Assembly (NCBI GenBank): GCA_964350135.1
Contig: CAYGJN010000016.1
Coordinates: forward strand, 1-29,878
DNA: 29,878 bases
Direction: 5' to 3'
Origin: CAYGJN01 sp964350135
Lineage (GTDB): Bacteria > Bdellovibrionota > Bacteriovoracia > Bacteriovoracales > Bacteriovoracaceae
Part shown: one piece after another, positions 1 through 8,752 of the stretch
How the letters are laid out: every line of letters starts with the position of its first letter
How positions within the stretch are numbered: position 1 is the stretch's first letter
The notes under the pieces: generated by a model
Databases searched by the model: none
Told to the model about the DNA's origin: nothing
What the model saw: the letters and a program-made list of their open reading frames with translations, nothing else
Program-made: the position numbers and the translations under genes

Positions 1-946
1 TTAAACCTTTTGTTTTCATATAACCATTTTCATTAACAAGATAAAGAAGCCGTGACCTTGCCTGATCAATTTTAAATTCATCAATATCGTAATTAAGATT
101 AGGGACTAATTCTTTAATTTTGTTATTTTTGTAATGATAGAGTTTTCTAAACTCAGAAAATTTATTTGTTATAAGAATAAAATCATTTTGAGATTGGCCA
201 AAACTTACATAGTATTCTTCATCTTCATTTTGTCCGATTATAGGAGTAAGCTCTTTGGTACTAACTCTATATGTATAATACTCAGAGCTTGTATTGCCTT
301 TCCATTTGGCCATAAGAAGTAAATCGCTACCCCAGTTATCAGCTACAAGCCATGTACCAGAGTCTCTTTTGAAAACCAGATCACGCTTGTCATTTTCAAT
401 ATCGTATCGATAAATAGCATAAGTCTCAGGACTTATATCATTGGCCCTATAAAATAAATATCGAGAGTCTTTAGTTAAAAACTCAGGAAATGCTCTTACT
501 TTTTCTTTTTTGAAAACTGTCTTAAGCTCACCACCATCACTGCTTTGTAAAAAAATCCCTGGCTGCTCACTGCCTTTTTCATCTCGACTTATAACTAGAT
601 ACTTACCATCAGGCGTGATTTCAAAAAGCGAAGCCTTGTCTTGCCCACCAGTTAGTTGAATAGGAAATTTCTGGGGTCCATTAATTCTCCAAAGCTGTCT
701 AACTCCAGTAACGTCCCATGAAAAAACAAGGAACTTCCCATCCGGAGAGAGCTCTCCAAGACCAGTTGAGCGAATATCCATATAGGATTCAATTTTTTTT
801 AATTTTTGAGTGGCTATAGGTTTGGGAGCAAATTTTAGTAAAGTTGCCTCATCAACACTATCTGAGCCAAAACCTTTATAAGTCGAAGTCTTTTCAATTT
901 TATTTTGACAAGAAATAACTAATAATAAGACTAATAAAATTTTCAT
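1..946 (-). CDS. Lipoprotein with WD40-like/TolB-type propeller, probable S9-family peptidase (C-terminus beyond window)
   Basis: The frame is open from an ATG at 944-946 to the left edge, about 315 codons. It begins MKILLVLLLVISCQN, a lipoprotein signal with Cys13 as the probable lipidated residue. After a linker come repeated propeller-blade motifs: LSPDGKFLVFSWD, then ITPDGKYLVISRDEKGSE, then FLTKDSRYLFYRAND. This pattern is typical of the N-terminal propeller of S9 peptidases (acylaminoacyl/prolyl oligopeptidase type), and SRDE plus the QPGIFLQSSDGGE stretch favours S9 over a plain TolB. The alpha/beta-hydrolase domain with the catalytic Ser would lie off the window, so the peptidase call is inference. 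The start overlaps the stop of the upstream gene by one base (TAATG), suggesting translational coupling. Confidence 0.72.
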   Translation of the reverse strand, partial: MKILLVLLLVISCQNKIEKTSTYKGFGSDSVDEATLLKFAPKPIATQKLKKIESYMDIRSTGLGELSPDGKFLVFSWDVTGVRQLWRINGPQKFPIQLTGGQDKASLFEITPDGKYLVISRDEKGSEQPGIFLQSSDGGELKTVFKKEKVRAFPEFLTKDSRYLFYRANDISPETYAIYRYDIENDKRDLVFKRDSGTWLVADNWGSDLLLMAKWKGNTSSEYYTYRVSTKELTPIIGQNEDEEYYVSFGQSQNDFILITNKFSEFRKLYHYKNNKIKELVPNLNYDIDEFKIDQARSRLLYLVNENGYMKTKGL

Positions 947-1485
947 TAAAAACTCCAACTTATTCCAACACCCGTTTTTTCTTTACCAACTAATAGCTGA
1001 GGACCTTGAAACTTAAAAGAATGCTTAGGGTGCTTTTCTTTTAATTTTTTATATCTTTTATTATGAAAAAAGGGTGCAAAAAGAGCATCACTGATTTCCC
1101 AAATTTTCAGCCCGGCAAAACTAAAGGCTCCAAGAACTCCAAGGGTACACATTGTATCATTGCTTTTGTCATCGTCATTAGTTTGAAATAAAAAATTTAA
1201 AGATTGAGCAACACATGCCGTAGCTCCAAGAACCATCAGAGCAGATGTGGCAATCTCACCATAAGTAAAATAAAACCTCTTATCATCATCAAGTCTTCCT
1301 TGAACTGCATGGCCTACACCAAAACCTGGAATAATTGCTAAAACTCCCCCTCCTGCATGTTTAATAGGGGTAATTTTTCCTATTTCTAAGGTCTTTTCTT
1401 GCTCTGGTGTTAATGGCACCTCTGGGGAATCTTTTGAATATAGACGAGAGCTTATAACTAGCGATAAAATTAAAATAATTTTCAT
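946..1485 (-). CDS. Secreted P13-like protein of unknown function
   Basis: A 179-residue protein with a cleavable-looking signal peptide (MKIILILSLVISSRLYS). Residues about 47-65 read GGGVLAIIPGFGVGHAVQG, a glycine-rich segment resembling the P13 family described from Borrelia outer membranes, followed by hydrophobic segments around 75-95 and 115-135. The last residues, GVGISWSF, end in an aromatic Phe preceded by alternating hydrophobics, as in many outer-membrane proteins. The start is supported by AGGAG seven to eight bases upstream. The stop overlaps the start of the downstream S9-like lipoprotein, so the two are probably co-translated. The P13 assignment is from motif resemblance only. 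Confidence 0.6.
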   Translation of the reverse strand: MKIILILSLVISSRLYSKDSPEVPLTPEQEKTLEIGKITPIKHAGGGVLAIIPGFGVGHAVQGRLDDDKRFYFTYGEIATSALMVLGATACVAQSLNFLFQTNDDDKSNDTMCTLGVLGAFSFAGLKIWEISDALFAPFFHNKRYKKLKEKHPKHSFKFQGPQLLVGKEKTGVGISWSF

Positions 1486-1619
1486 ACAATCTCCTATAGG
1501 TCAAAAAGTATACCTATGCTTATAAGAGATGTCTTTAATTCCTAAATTTAAAAAAATATTTTTGTTGGGGGTCCAGGTTAAAAAGAGCCTGACAAGAATT
1601 TCCAGCTTAGTCTTAAAAT

Positions 1620-3257
1620 CTAAAAAGAATTGCCTGAAACATTATAAGAATCATAAACAATAACTGGTACCTCATAAAGACCTCTACCAACAGGGTTTGA
1701 AGTAAGGTCATTATCTTTTACTTCAAGTTTTCCAAAGTCTGTACCATCAAAGGATTGAGTCATGATTCCTGCAAAGGTCATATTTGTTATTTCACTATCT
1801 TTAATTTTGAGATCAACTTCTACAGAGTTATTTGTTGCCACTTTAACTCCAACATCCATATTTGAAAAAACAACATCCTTTAGGTAAGTATTTTCAACTT
1901 CACAATTATGAATTCCCAGCTCTGATTGATTAGCATTCCCACCGTTACCAAAAAGAATAACATCTTCAACTTTCATCTCTTTGGCCTGAAAGCCCATAAA
2001 GGTAGTTCCTTGAATATTTTGAGAAGACAGATCCCAATCTTTTAACTTTAGTTTTCCGCCAGAAAAATAAATACCATTTTCAGATCCGTTAATAATATTA
2101 TTATCACTTCCTTTAATTTCAAGATCTTTGATATTTAGGTGCATGGCATAGCTACCAGAGTTAGAGAAATCATTATCTTCTATTTTTGCCTTGTTGATTT
2201 TTTCCGATCCACTTTTATTAATATAAAGACCGTATAAATCACTATTAGTAATACTATTGTCTAAGACTTTCACCTCTCCAAGATCATTCGCGTCTGAGTG
2301 AATATTGATACCGATTGCAGCATTAGTAATTTGGTTGTTTATAATTTCAATATCTTTAGTGTCATAGCCCATAATACCAATAGTACTTGCCCCGGCTTCA
2401 ATAATTGTATCCTCAACAACCGTATCCTCTCCTTGAACAAGAATACCAATCTTACCGTTAGGAATAATAATTTTAAAACCATTTCCATTAAACGTATTAT
2501 CATCACCAATCATTGCAAGTGCAAAACCAGCATGAGAGGTACAATCAAGATCACTGGTTAAAGTAATATCGCCTTCAATTATATCGCCACAATTTAAACC
2601 TGAGGGAGGAGCAGTAAGAGGCGAGTAACCAAGACTATACTGAACCTCAGTTGTTTCACATTTATCCCCATTATTTACAGATAATGAAACTTCACTGGCT
2701 GCAACGGTATCTCCAGATGAAACTCCAATGTCTAAGTTTAAGCATTGAGACTTAAAAGGGTTATTACCACATGATTCATTATTAAATTCATCTGTTTCAG
2801 CACAGTACTGAAAATTATATTTTGTACCATTTGCAGAGTTACAAGCTGGAAAAAAATGAGCAGTTGGTCCGTTACCTTTGTAAACACAACGTATATCTTC
2901 ACCTCCAATATCTTTATACTCAAAATAGATATAATGATTTCCTGGCTTACCAGAAGTTACTGGAAGATTAGCAGGGATTTCAAATTCTGCCCCTGTACTA
3001 AAACTATGACTAAAATTATTAAACACTGATGGAGAATAAGACTTAGAGGCAGCCATGAATAATTGTGGGCCACTCATTAAAGCTGGATTAGATGCAATCG
3101 AACTATAGTCACCATAAGATCCAAAGCTAGCTGATGATGGAATTACTTCGTTCGGCTGTTCCTGGGCCAAGGGTGCAATACTCCCCTCAACAACAGCTCC
3201 CTGCTTTCCACAAGAAATCAATAATAAGGATAAAAGTAGTAATAAAGTAGTCTTCAT
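1620..3257 (-). CDS. Right-handed parallel beta-helix lipoprotein
   Basis: A 545-residue surface or periplasmic lipoprotein: MKTTLLLLLSLLLISC gives a lipobox with Cys16. Residues about 20-90 look low-complexity (Ser/Asn/Ala). Residues about 90-215 form a Cys-containing region, possibly an all-beta domain. From about 222 a parallel beta-helix starts at CGDIIEGDITLTSDLDCTSH and continues with short Asn/Gly-rich turns (NGNGFKI, IEIINNQITNAAIGINI, IKDSEITNMTFAGIM) to the C-terminus. The helix part is clearly paralogous to the protein at 17469-19133. Family knowledge says such folds bind or cleave polysaccharides (lyases, epimerases, NosD-like), but I see no catalytic signature. AGGAG four bases before the ATG supports the start. 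It is divergent from the polysaccharide genes. Confidence 0.75.
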   Translation of the reverse strand: MKTTLLLLLSLLLISCGKQGAVVEGSIAPLAQEQPNEVIPSSASFGSYGDYSSIASNPALMSGPQLFMAASKSYSPSVFNNFSHSFSTGAEFEIPANLPVTSGKPGNHYIYFEYKDIGGEDIRCVYKGNGPTAHFFPACNSANGTKYNFQYCAETDEFNNESCGNNPFKSQCLNLDIGVSSGDTVAASEVSLSVNNGDKCETTEVQYSLGYSPLTAPPSGLNCGDIIEGDITLTSDLDCTSHAGFALAMIGDDNTFNGNGFKIIIPNGKIGILVQGEDTVVEDTIIEAGASTIGIMGYDTKDIEIINNQITNAAIGINIHSDANDLGEVKVLDNSITNSDLYGLYINKSGSEKINKAKIEDNDFSNSGSYAMHLNIKDLEIKGSDNNIINGSENGIYFSGGKLKLKDWDLSSQNIQGTTFMGFQAKEMKVEDVILFGNGGNANQSELGIHNCEVENTYLKDVVFSNMDVGVKVATNNSVEVDLKIKDSEITNMTFAGIMTQSFDGTDFGKLEVKDNDLTSNPVGRGLYEVPVIVYDSYNVSGNSF

Positions 3258-3455
3258 ATGCTCCTAATGGGCTTCTCCTGCCTCTATAGATGCAAGTCTC
3301 TTACCAAGAATATATCCCCTAAGCAATTGATAATACAATCCGGAAAAACAACCCGACGTGTCAATAGTATTGATAGCCGCTAATTTATACTACAACTCAT
3401 TGTGACTGGCCTAAGTATTTCACTATTTTGCCTGCGTCATTAAAAGCTAAGTTCT

Positions 3456-3470
3456 TGGTATAATTAAGAA
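3456..3470 (+). promoter_or_regulatory. Extended -10 promoter, leaderless start predicted
   Basis: TGG followed by TATAAT occupies 3456-3464, a perfect extended -10. Exactly six bases (taagaa) separate it from the ATG at 3471, so transcription should begin at or next to the A of the start codon. No Shine-Dalgarno is present and no convincing -35 hexamer is seen. Confidence 0.65.
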
Positions 3471-4595
3471 ATGAGTATTTATGGAGGGAGTGATCCTGAG
3501 CAATTCTGTTGGTTACTTTTTGTAGGACTTTTTCCTGCTTTTTACTCGTTTATTTTATATCCAGCTTTGTTATTAATTATCAGTATTCTTAAAAGAAAAG
3601 AAAAAATTAAAATCGATAATTCTCTAAACTACCACTCAATCTCCATACTTCTTCCTGTTTATAATGAATCAGATTTTATATTGATAAAATTAGAAGAGAT
3701 GAAATCCCTTATGATTAAAAATCCTGAGATAAACTATGAAGTACTTATTGCAGATGACGGATCTGTAGATGGAACAAAAGAGCTTATAGAAAAATGGGGG
3801 CAAGAAAACCAGAATCTTAATTATCAGTTTTTTAATAATGAGAATAATAAGGGTAAATGGAGTGTTTTAAACCAAATGATCCAAAATAGTAAGCATGAAG
3901 TTCTTTTTATATGTGATATCAGCTCTAGCATAAAGGGGGATTGGTTTTACTCGGCCCTAAGATTATTTCAAAATGAAGAGATTGTAGTTGTAAGTCCATC
4001 TTATAATCTTCAAGATCATATCGACCATAGCTTAATAGAAAAATTTTATTGGAAATTTGCGCGAAATATTCGCCAGCTGGAAAGTAATATTAAAACAACT
4101 ATTGGCTCACATGGCGCAGGATACTTCATAAGAAAATCAGCAATACCAGATCTTAAGCAACTAGAAGAAAAAAGATTTCTTACTATAAACGATGATTTTA
4201 TTATCCCTGCGCTATCTATTCTAGGTAACAAGGAAAATATATATATTAAAGATGCACAAATGCTTGAGGGAGAAAAGATTATAAGATCGAAAGAGTTTTC
4301 AAGAAGGCTAAGGATTGCAACAGGAAATCTCTCCATGTGCCTCTATCTAACAAAAACATTAAGTTTCAAGACTGATTTCTGGGCCAAGTTTTTTTTACTC
4401 TCGCATAAATCTATCCGAGTATTTATCTTTCCAGGGTTTTTATTTATTTCTTTAATTACATTTTTTTATGGCCATTCAAATATTACTAAATTGGCAAGTT
4501 TAAGCTTAATGAGCTTACTTTATTTATATGCTCCAGCAAGGGCGAACTTAATGGCCTTCTATAGAGTTTTTTCAGACAAAAAGGTGGTTTGGTAA
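3471..4595 (+). CDS. Family 2 glycosyltransferase, membrane-anchored
   Basis: A 374-residue GT2 enzyme with one N-terminal membrane helix (about 12-37), a GT-A catalytic domain, and hydrophobic segments at about 312-355. The domain opens with ISILLPVYNESDFILIKL, has the nucleotide-sugar motif ADDGSVDGT around residue 90, a DXD-like site at CDISSS near residue 148, and RRLRIATGN in place of the Q/RXXRW motif. It would transfer a sugar to a lipid-linked acceptor or growing chain at the inner membrane; donor and acceptor cannot be read. Its stop overlaps the following sugar transferase gene by seven bases, so they form one transcript. The start lies six bases after a TATAAT with no Shine-Dalgarno. 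Confidence 0.85.
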   Translation: MSIYGGSDPEQFCWLLFVGLFPAFYSFILYPALLLIISILKRKEKIKIDNSLNYHSISILLPVYNESDFILIKLEEMKSLMIKNPEINYEVLIADDGSVDGTKELIEKWGQENQNLNYQFFNNENNKGKWSVLNQMIQNSKHEVLFICDISSSIKGDWFYSALRLFQNEEIVVVSPSYNLQDHIDHSLIEKFYWKFARNIRQLESNIKTTIGSHGAGYFIRKSAIPDLKQLEEKRFLTINDDFIIPALSILGNKENIYIKDAQMLEGEKIIRSKEFSRRLRIATGNLSMCLYLTKTLSFKTDFWAKFFLLSHKSIRVFIFPGFLFISLITFFYGHSNITKLASLSLMSLLYLYAPARANLMAFYRVFSDKKVVW

Positions 4596-5965
4596 TGGAT
4601 ATTAAACCATTTAAACAGAAAAAAATTCAATTTGTTCTCTATGATCTAGTCTTTATACTTATAATTTGGCTTATTCCAGGTTTTATTTTTCAAAAGCTAA
4701 ACCACCCCGAACTTTTTATTATTCCTTTGTTCTTTCATTTCTGTGTGTTTTATATAGAGGGTTCATACGAGAGAAACTCAAGCTGGATTGACCATAGTAT
4801 TTTCCAGACAGCAGCCTATCATCTATTAGGTCTTTCTATTGTTTTTGTTATTAGTAAATACTTAATAATGCTTATTCATGGAAATATATTCTTTCATGGT
4901 AGGCATTATCTTATTATTTTATTTACTCAACTTCTTTTTATTATCTATTACAAAAAGTTCATAAAAAGAATAAAAGACAAATATACCTATAAAGAAAAAA
5001 TCTTGGTAATCGGAACTGATGAAGACTATCAAGATTTAGTAAAATGGTTAGACATGTTTAAGATTAACAAAAACAGCCTATATATAGATAAAATTATTGA
5101 TATTAAAAACCTTGAGACATGGGACACGGTAGATCATAAAAAGAAATCTTACGACAGAAGGTTCTGCTTTGGAAAAATTGATGACTATGATTGTATAGTT
5201 ACTTTTGAATCACAAGAACCTGATACAAGAGAGATGAGAACATTGTTAAATTACGCATCAAAACATGGTCTTTTGTCAGATTTTCCCAATTTTTGTGGTT
5301 ACCTAGAACTTACTTATCCAATTGATCATATAAATTCACGATGGATTATTAGAAACTCTAGTAATCTATGGCTTAAGTTTTCTTTATATTTGAGATTAAG
5401 AATTCTACTCGACTTCATACTGTCATTGGCCTTATTAATAATTACCTCTCCCTTATTGATTATAACTTCAGTACTTGTTTTTACGACTTCAAAAGGTCCT
5501 ATATTTTTCAAACAAAGAAGAACAGGACGCTTAGGGAAAAAGTTTACTCTTTATAAGTTTAGAAGCATGACTGCAAATGCTGAATCTAATGGACCACAAT
5601 TTGCGATCCAAAATGATAATCGTGTTACATGGATTGGTGGAATCATTAGAAAAACAAGAATAGATGAACTACCACAACTCTATAATGTACTAAAAGGAGA
5701 GATGGCATTTATTGGGCCTAGACCAGAAAGAGAGCATTTTGAAAATATTCTAAAAGAACAATTACCATTATTACAATTTAGAACATTAGTTAAACCAGGC
5801 ATTACAGGACTGGCCCAAACGAGAGCTCCTTATGCTAATGACCTAGATAGTTACAGAATAAAATTAGGATATGATATTTTCTATATAAAAAATCTCTCCC
5901 CCTTACTTGATTTGTCGATAATTTTACAAACAATACGGACAGTATTGTTTAAAAAAGGTCATTAA
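4589..5965 (+). CDS. Polyprenyl-phosphate sugar-1-phosphate transferase (WbaP/WcaJ-like)
   Basis: A 458-residue initiating transferase that loads a sugar-1-phosphate onto undecaprenyl phosphate, the first step of polysaccharide assembly. Residues 1-125 contain four membrane segments, followed by a soluble Rossmann-like middle domain. The catalytic C-terminus begins with a re-entrant helix at about 265-297, then GPIFFKQRRTGRLGKKF, FTLYKFRSM, the Asp-Glu dyad in TRIDELPQ (D359, E360), GEMAFIGPRPE and KPGITGLAQ. The length fits the long WbaP/WcaJ class. It overlaps the upstream GT2 by seven bases, and its 3' end overlaps the convergent GT4 gene by 17 bases with no terminator between them. Confidence 0.92.
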   Translation: MVMDIKPFKQKKIQFVLYDLVFILIIWLIPGFIFQKLNHPELFIIPLFFHFCVFYIEGSYERNSSWIDHSIFQTAAYHLLGLSIVFVISKYLIMLIHGNIFFHGRHYLIILFTQLLFIIYYKKFIKRIKDKYTYKEKILVIGTDEDYQDLVKWLDMFKINKNSLYIDKIIDIKNLETWDTVDHKKKSYDRRFCFGKIDDYDCIVTFESQEPDTREMRTLLNYASKHGLLSDFPNFCGYLELTYPIDHINSRWIIRNSSNLWLKFSLYLRLRILLDFILSLALLIITSPLLIITSVLVFTTSKGPIFFKQRRTGRLGKKFTLYKFRSMTANAESNGPQFAIQNDNRVTWIGGIIRKTRIDELPQLYNVLKGEMAFIGPRPEREHFENILKEQLPLLQFRTLVKPGITGLAQTRAPYANDLDSYRIKLGYDIFYIKNLSPLLDLSIILQTIRTVLFKKGH

Positions 5966-7148
5966 TACTTTCAGCAATTCTCTTTGTAACCTGCTCAACA
6001 GAGTAGAGTTCTAAAAATCTCTTCGTAAGATTTCGTTTTTTAGATGAGATTATTTCAGATTCTAGCTTTGCAAGTATCTTAATCCAGGCTTCCTTAGTAT
6101 CGGCTCTAAAAAAATCATCATCGCTAAAACCAATTCCTTCAACACCTTGGCTAGTGCTAATTGTAACCTTTCCCTTGGAAGAAGCTTCTATTACTTTAAT
6201 TCTTACTCCACTTCCATAAAATATAGGCGATAGTATAATATCAGACAGTGAATAATACTCATCTAAATCAGCTACTCGACCATGAAAAATAATTTTATTC
6301 TCATTTTCTATTAATGAATTAAGCCATGAGGAGTCGCCACTACCCGCAATATGAAGATAATAGTTTTGATTAAAACCTTTAACCTTCGGCCAAATGTTTT
6401 TCAAAAACCATTTTAAACCATCTTTATTAGGAGGCCAATCTAGTCTCCCAAGAAAAAGTAGATTAAATTGATTTCTCTGAGGTTTACTTTGAATAATATT
6501 TAAATCCATAGCAACTGGAATATTTTTTATCTTATCAGAGGAAAAGCTAAAATTATCCAGGTAAGATTTTAAATCTATCGCTGAAATTGAAAATATCTTT
6601 CTTGCTTTGAGACAAAGCTCTTTTTCTAATTTAAAGACTTTCTCACTTTCTCTCCTAAGCAAGTATTTCAATGGAGGAAAACTAGTTGAATTAGCAGCTC
6701 GCTTCCAAATATCGGATTCAATATTATGCGAGCGATAGCAAAAAGGCATATTTAAACTAAATGCAGGTAGACAGCTATGAAGACCCTCACCAATTATAAA
6801 TGGTTTTGGATCAGTTATAATATTTTTGAATTTCAAAAGAACTTCATTTGTACAGTAAGAGTTATAAGTAGTTGGAACACTCGTTAGAGATTCACTTTTA
6901 ATAAAATTAATCACTCTATCGAGATTATTATTTGATGCTTTTGTTTGAATAAGGGATATTTTCGATAAATTCCATCTTTTTTTTAGGTCGTTAATATCAT
7001 TTTCTTTGGGATATTCATCTTTCCTTAAAAGAACTATAAGTTCAATTGAGTAAGACATACCCAAAGGTGTTATCAAGCAGTCCATTGCCTTTCTTGCTCC
7101 ATCAATAATAGGAAGCGGCCATTTAGGAACAACCCAATAGATTTTCAC
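5949..7148 (-). CDS. Family 4 (GT-B) glycosyltransferase
   Basis: A 399-residue GT-B enzyme. The N-terminal half starts MKIYWVVPKWPLPIIDGARK, whose proline/glycine loop is typical of GT4 acceptor domains. The C-terminal half shows NLLFLGRLDWPPNKDGL, HIAGSGD, FHGRVADLDEYY and the donor-site segment FYGSGVRIKVIEASSKGK, with the conserved Glu before the Ala. It is the last gene of the six-gene minus-strand polysaccharide operon, and its ATG overlaps the stop of the GH123-like gene by four bases (ATGA). It converges on and overlaps the sugar transferase gene. Sugar specificity cannot be read. Confidence 0.87.
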   Translation of the reverse strand: MKIYWVVPKWPLPIIDGARKAMDCLITPLGMSYSIELIVLLRKDEYPKENDINDLKKRWNLSKISLIQTKASNNNLDRVINFIKSESLTSVPTTYNSYCTNEVLLKFKNIITDPKPFIIGEGLHSCLPAFSLNMPFCYRSHNIESDIWKRAANSTSFPPLKYLLRRESEKVFKLEKELCLKARKIFSISAIDLKSYLDNFSFSSDKIKNIPVAMDLNIIQSKPQRNQFNLLFLGRLDWPPNKDGLKWFLKNIWPKVKGFNQNYYLHIAGSGDSSWLNSLIENENKIIFHGRVADLDEYYSLSDIILSPIFYGSGVRIKVIEASSKGKVTISTSQGVEGIGFSDDDFFRADTKEAWIKILAKLESEIISSKKRNLTKRFLELYSVEQVTKRIAESINDLF

Positions 7149-8752
7149 TTTTTAGCACCGATTAGATTCATTAACTCTCTTTTTGCCTTTTCATAAGAAT
7201 TGTCGTTCTTCCAAAATGCAGTTTTACTCGAAAAAATATCTTTGTATTTCTCCAGAGATATCTTTTTATCTTGTGCTTGTTTTAAAAGCTCAAAGTCTTC
7301 AAGACCATCTCTTAAAATTTTTAATCTTAGGCTTGGGTAAACAAGCATTTTTTTTGTTTTGCATATTTTCATATTGCATGGGTAAAACAAATTCCCCTCG
7401 CCATATCCTGTAAATAAAAAAGGATCTTTCCAAGGTGAAAGATCTGATTCAAGATAACCTCGTAATGTATCATAATAGAGAAAACCATCGAAGTTTTGGA
7501 AAAAGCCAATCCAAGGAATACTTCTGATATGGCCAGGTAAACGATCGGTAACAAAGTCAGGTTCTCCTTTATCTAGAGCTTTAGCACAGCCATGTGAATT
7601 GCAAGATGTATAGAAGTATAATTTTTTAAGCTTAGGGTCTTTCTTTTTTTCACTTAATACATCAGAGCTCCATGTAGAATAATTAGCTGCAAGCCAATCG
7701 ACAAGGCCATAAAAACTTTTATTGTGATTCTCTGCTGCTATTAAAAAATTTAAATCTGGTGCCGATTTTTTTACTGTCGCTAATTTTTTCAATATCGATT
7801 TTAACTCTTTAGCAGGAGGTTCATCATGATAATAGACAAACAGAGACTCTTTCATTTTAGATTTTTTTACAAAATCATTTAATTGCTTCCAGTACTTTGA
7901 GTCTTCACCACTTTTTTTACTCTCTTCTGCAGGTAGATCAGTTGTATTCCATTTGAAACCATATTGGGATTCAGTGCCATTGTAGAGAGTTTCCCACCAG
8001 TTCCAAAAAGTTTTTTGAGAGCGATCCATTTTGTAATCTAAACCTTTTTCCTTAAGCTCTCTTTCTTTTGGGTGATGTGAGTATATTTTATGCATATCAA
8101 TTCTGTGATTTGTTGCTAGATCAAAATACTTAGTAAACATTTCATCATTATCTTTCACCCACTCCCCATAATGCTTTAATGTTGCAGTCCATGGTGCAAA
8201 GCCAAAGCTTGTTTCAAAGCTTAGTCTGCGAGGAATACTGGGCCTATAGATATCAAGAGGGAATTTTAGAGAATAATCATTTTTAAGATATTTATAACTA
8301 AGCTCCAAATCATATCTACCAGATTTTGCATTTGGTGGAATATAAAGTTCAAAAAGTAGAGTGAGCTCTTTTGGTTGGTTCTCTTTAGGGACTTGAATCT
8401 TATAAGTAATTATATCATTGAGAGGAATTAAAATATCTTCAACTTCACCAATTGCTTTTGTCCCATAAGATGACTCTTTAATATTATGAGAACCCATCCA
8501 AAACACATTATATTCAACTAAGGATTTACCAACATCTATTTTAGGAGCTTCTAGCCCTTTAAGTGCAAAGGATTTTATATTATTAAGACGTATTACAAAA
8601 CCTACAAACTCACCCTTTGCAGCACTTAGAACTAACTTTTGTTCGCCTTGTAGGGGCTTGATTAAACTTGGTTTAACAAAACCTGGAAATATTTGATAAT
8701 CTTTTGCTAAGAGTGAGAATGGTAGTAAAAATAGAAGCAAGTAGTTTTTCAT
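7145..8752 (-). CDS. Secreted GH123-like (former DUF4091) glycoside hydrolase
   Basis: A 535-residue exported protein with signal peptide MKNYLLLFLLPFSLLAKD. Residues about 20-165 look like a beta-sandwich (GRYDLELSYKYL ends it). From about 170 a TIM-barrel-like catalytic region follows with FVYYHDEPP near the middle, giving an adjacent Asp310-Glu311 pair as used by GH123 for substrate-assisted catalysis on N-acetylhexosamines. The C-terminal signature LRLKILRDGLEDFELL is characteristic of the DUF4091/GH123 catalytic domain. Four-base overlaps on both sides place it firmly inside the polysaccharide operon. It could trim or release the polymer, or remodel N-acetylhexosamine units; the substrate is inference. 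Confidence 0.72.
   Translation of the reverse strand: MKNYLLLFLLPFSLLAKDYQIFPGFVKPSLIKPLQGEQKLVLSAAKGEFVGFVIRLNNIKSFALKGLEAPKIDVGKSLVEYNVFWMGSHNIKESSYGTKAIGEVEDILIPLNDIITYKIQVPKENQPKELTLLFELYIPPNAKSGRYDLELSYKYLKNDYSLKFPLDIYRPSIPRRLSFETSFGFAPWTATLKHYGEWVKDNDEMFTKYFDLATNHRIDMHKIYSHHPKERELKEKGLDYKMDRSQKTFWNWWETLYNGTESQYGFKWNTTDLPAEESKKSGEDSKYWKQLNDFVKKSKMKESLFVYYHDEPPAKELKSILKKLATVKKSAPDLNFLIAAENHNKSFYGLVDWLAANYSTWSSDVLSEKKKDPKLKKLYFYTSCNSHGCAKALDKGEPDFVTDRLPGHIRSIPWIGFFQNFDGFLYYDTLRGYLESDLSPWKDPFLFTGYGEGNLFYPCNMKICKTKKMLVYPSLRLKILRDGLEDFELLKQAQDKKISLEKYKDIFSSKTAFWKNDNSYEKAKRELMNLIGAKK

Noticed and set aside
134..322. 62-codon plus-strand frame
   Set aside because: It lies wholly opposite the S9-like lipoprotein gene, whose propeller motifs are clear on the minus strand; its own translation shows no family or ribosome site.
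2298..2561. 87-codon plus-strand frame opposite the beta-helix lipoprotein
   Set aside because: Asn/Ile-rich antisense of beta-helix repeats; no ribosome site and no domain.
3359..3364. TTGACA on the minus strand upstream of the beta-helix lipoprotein
   Set aside because: A perfect -35 hexamer, but no -10-like hexamer at 16-19 bases; the nearest TATTAT is 23 bases away.
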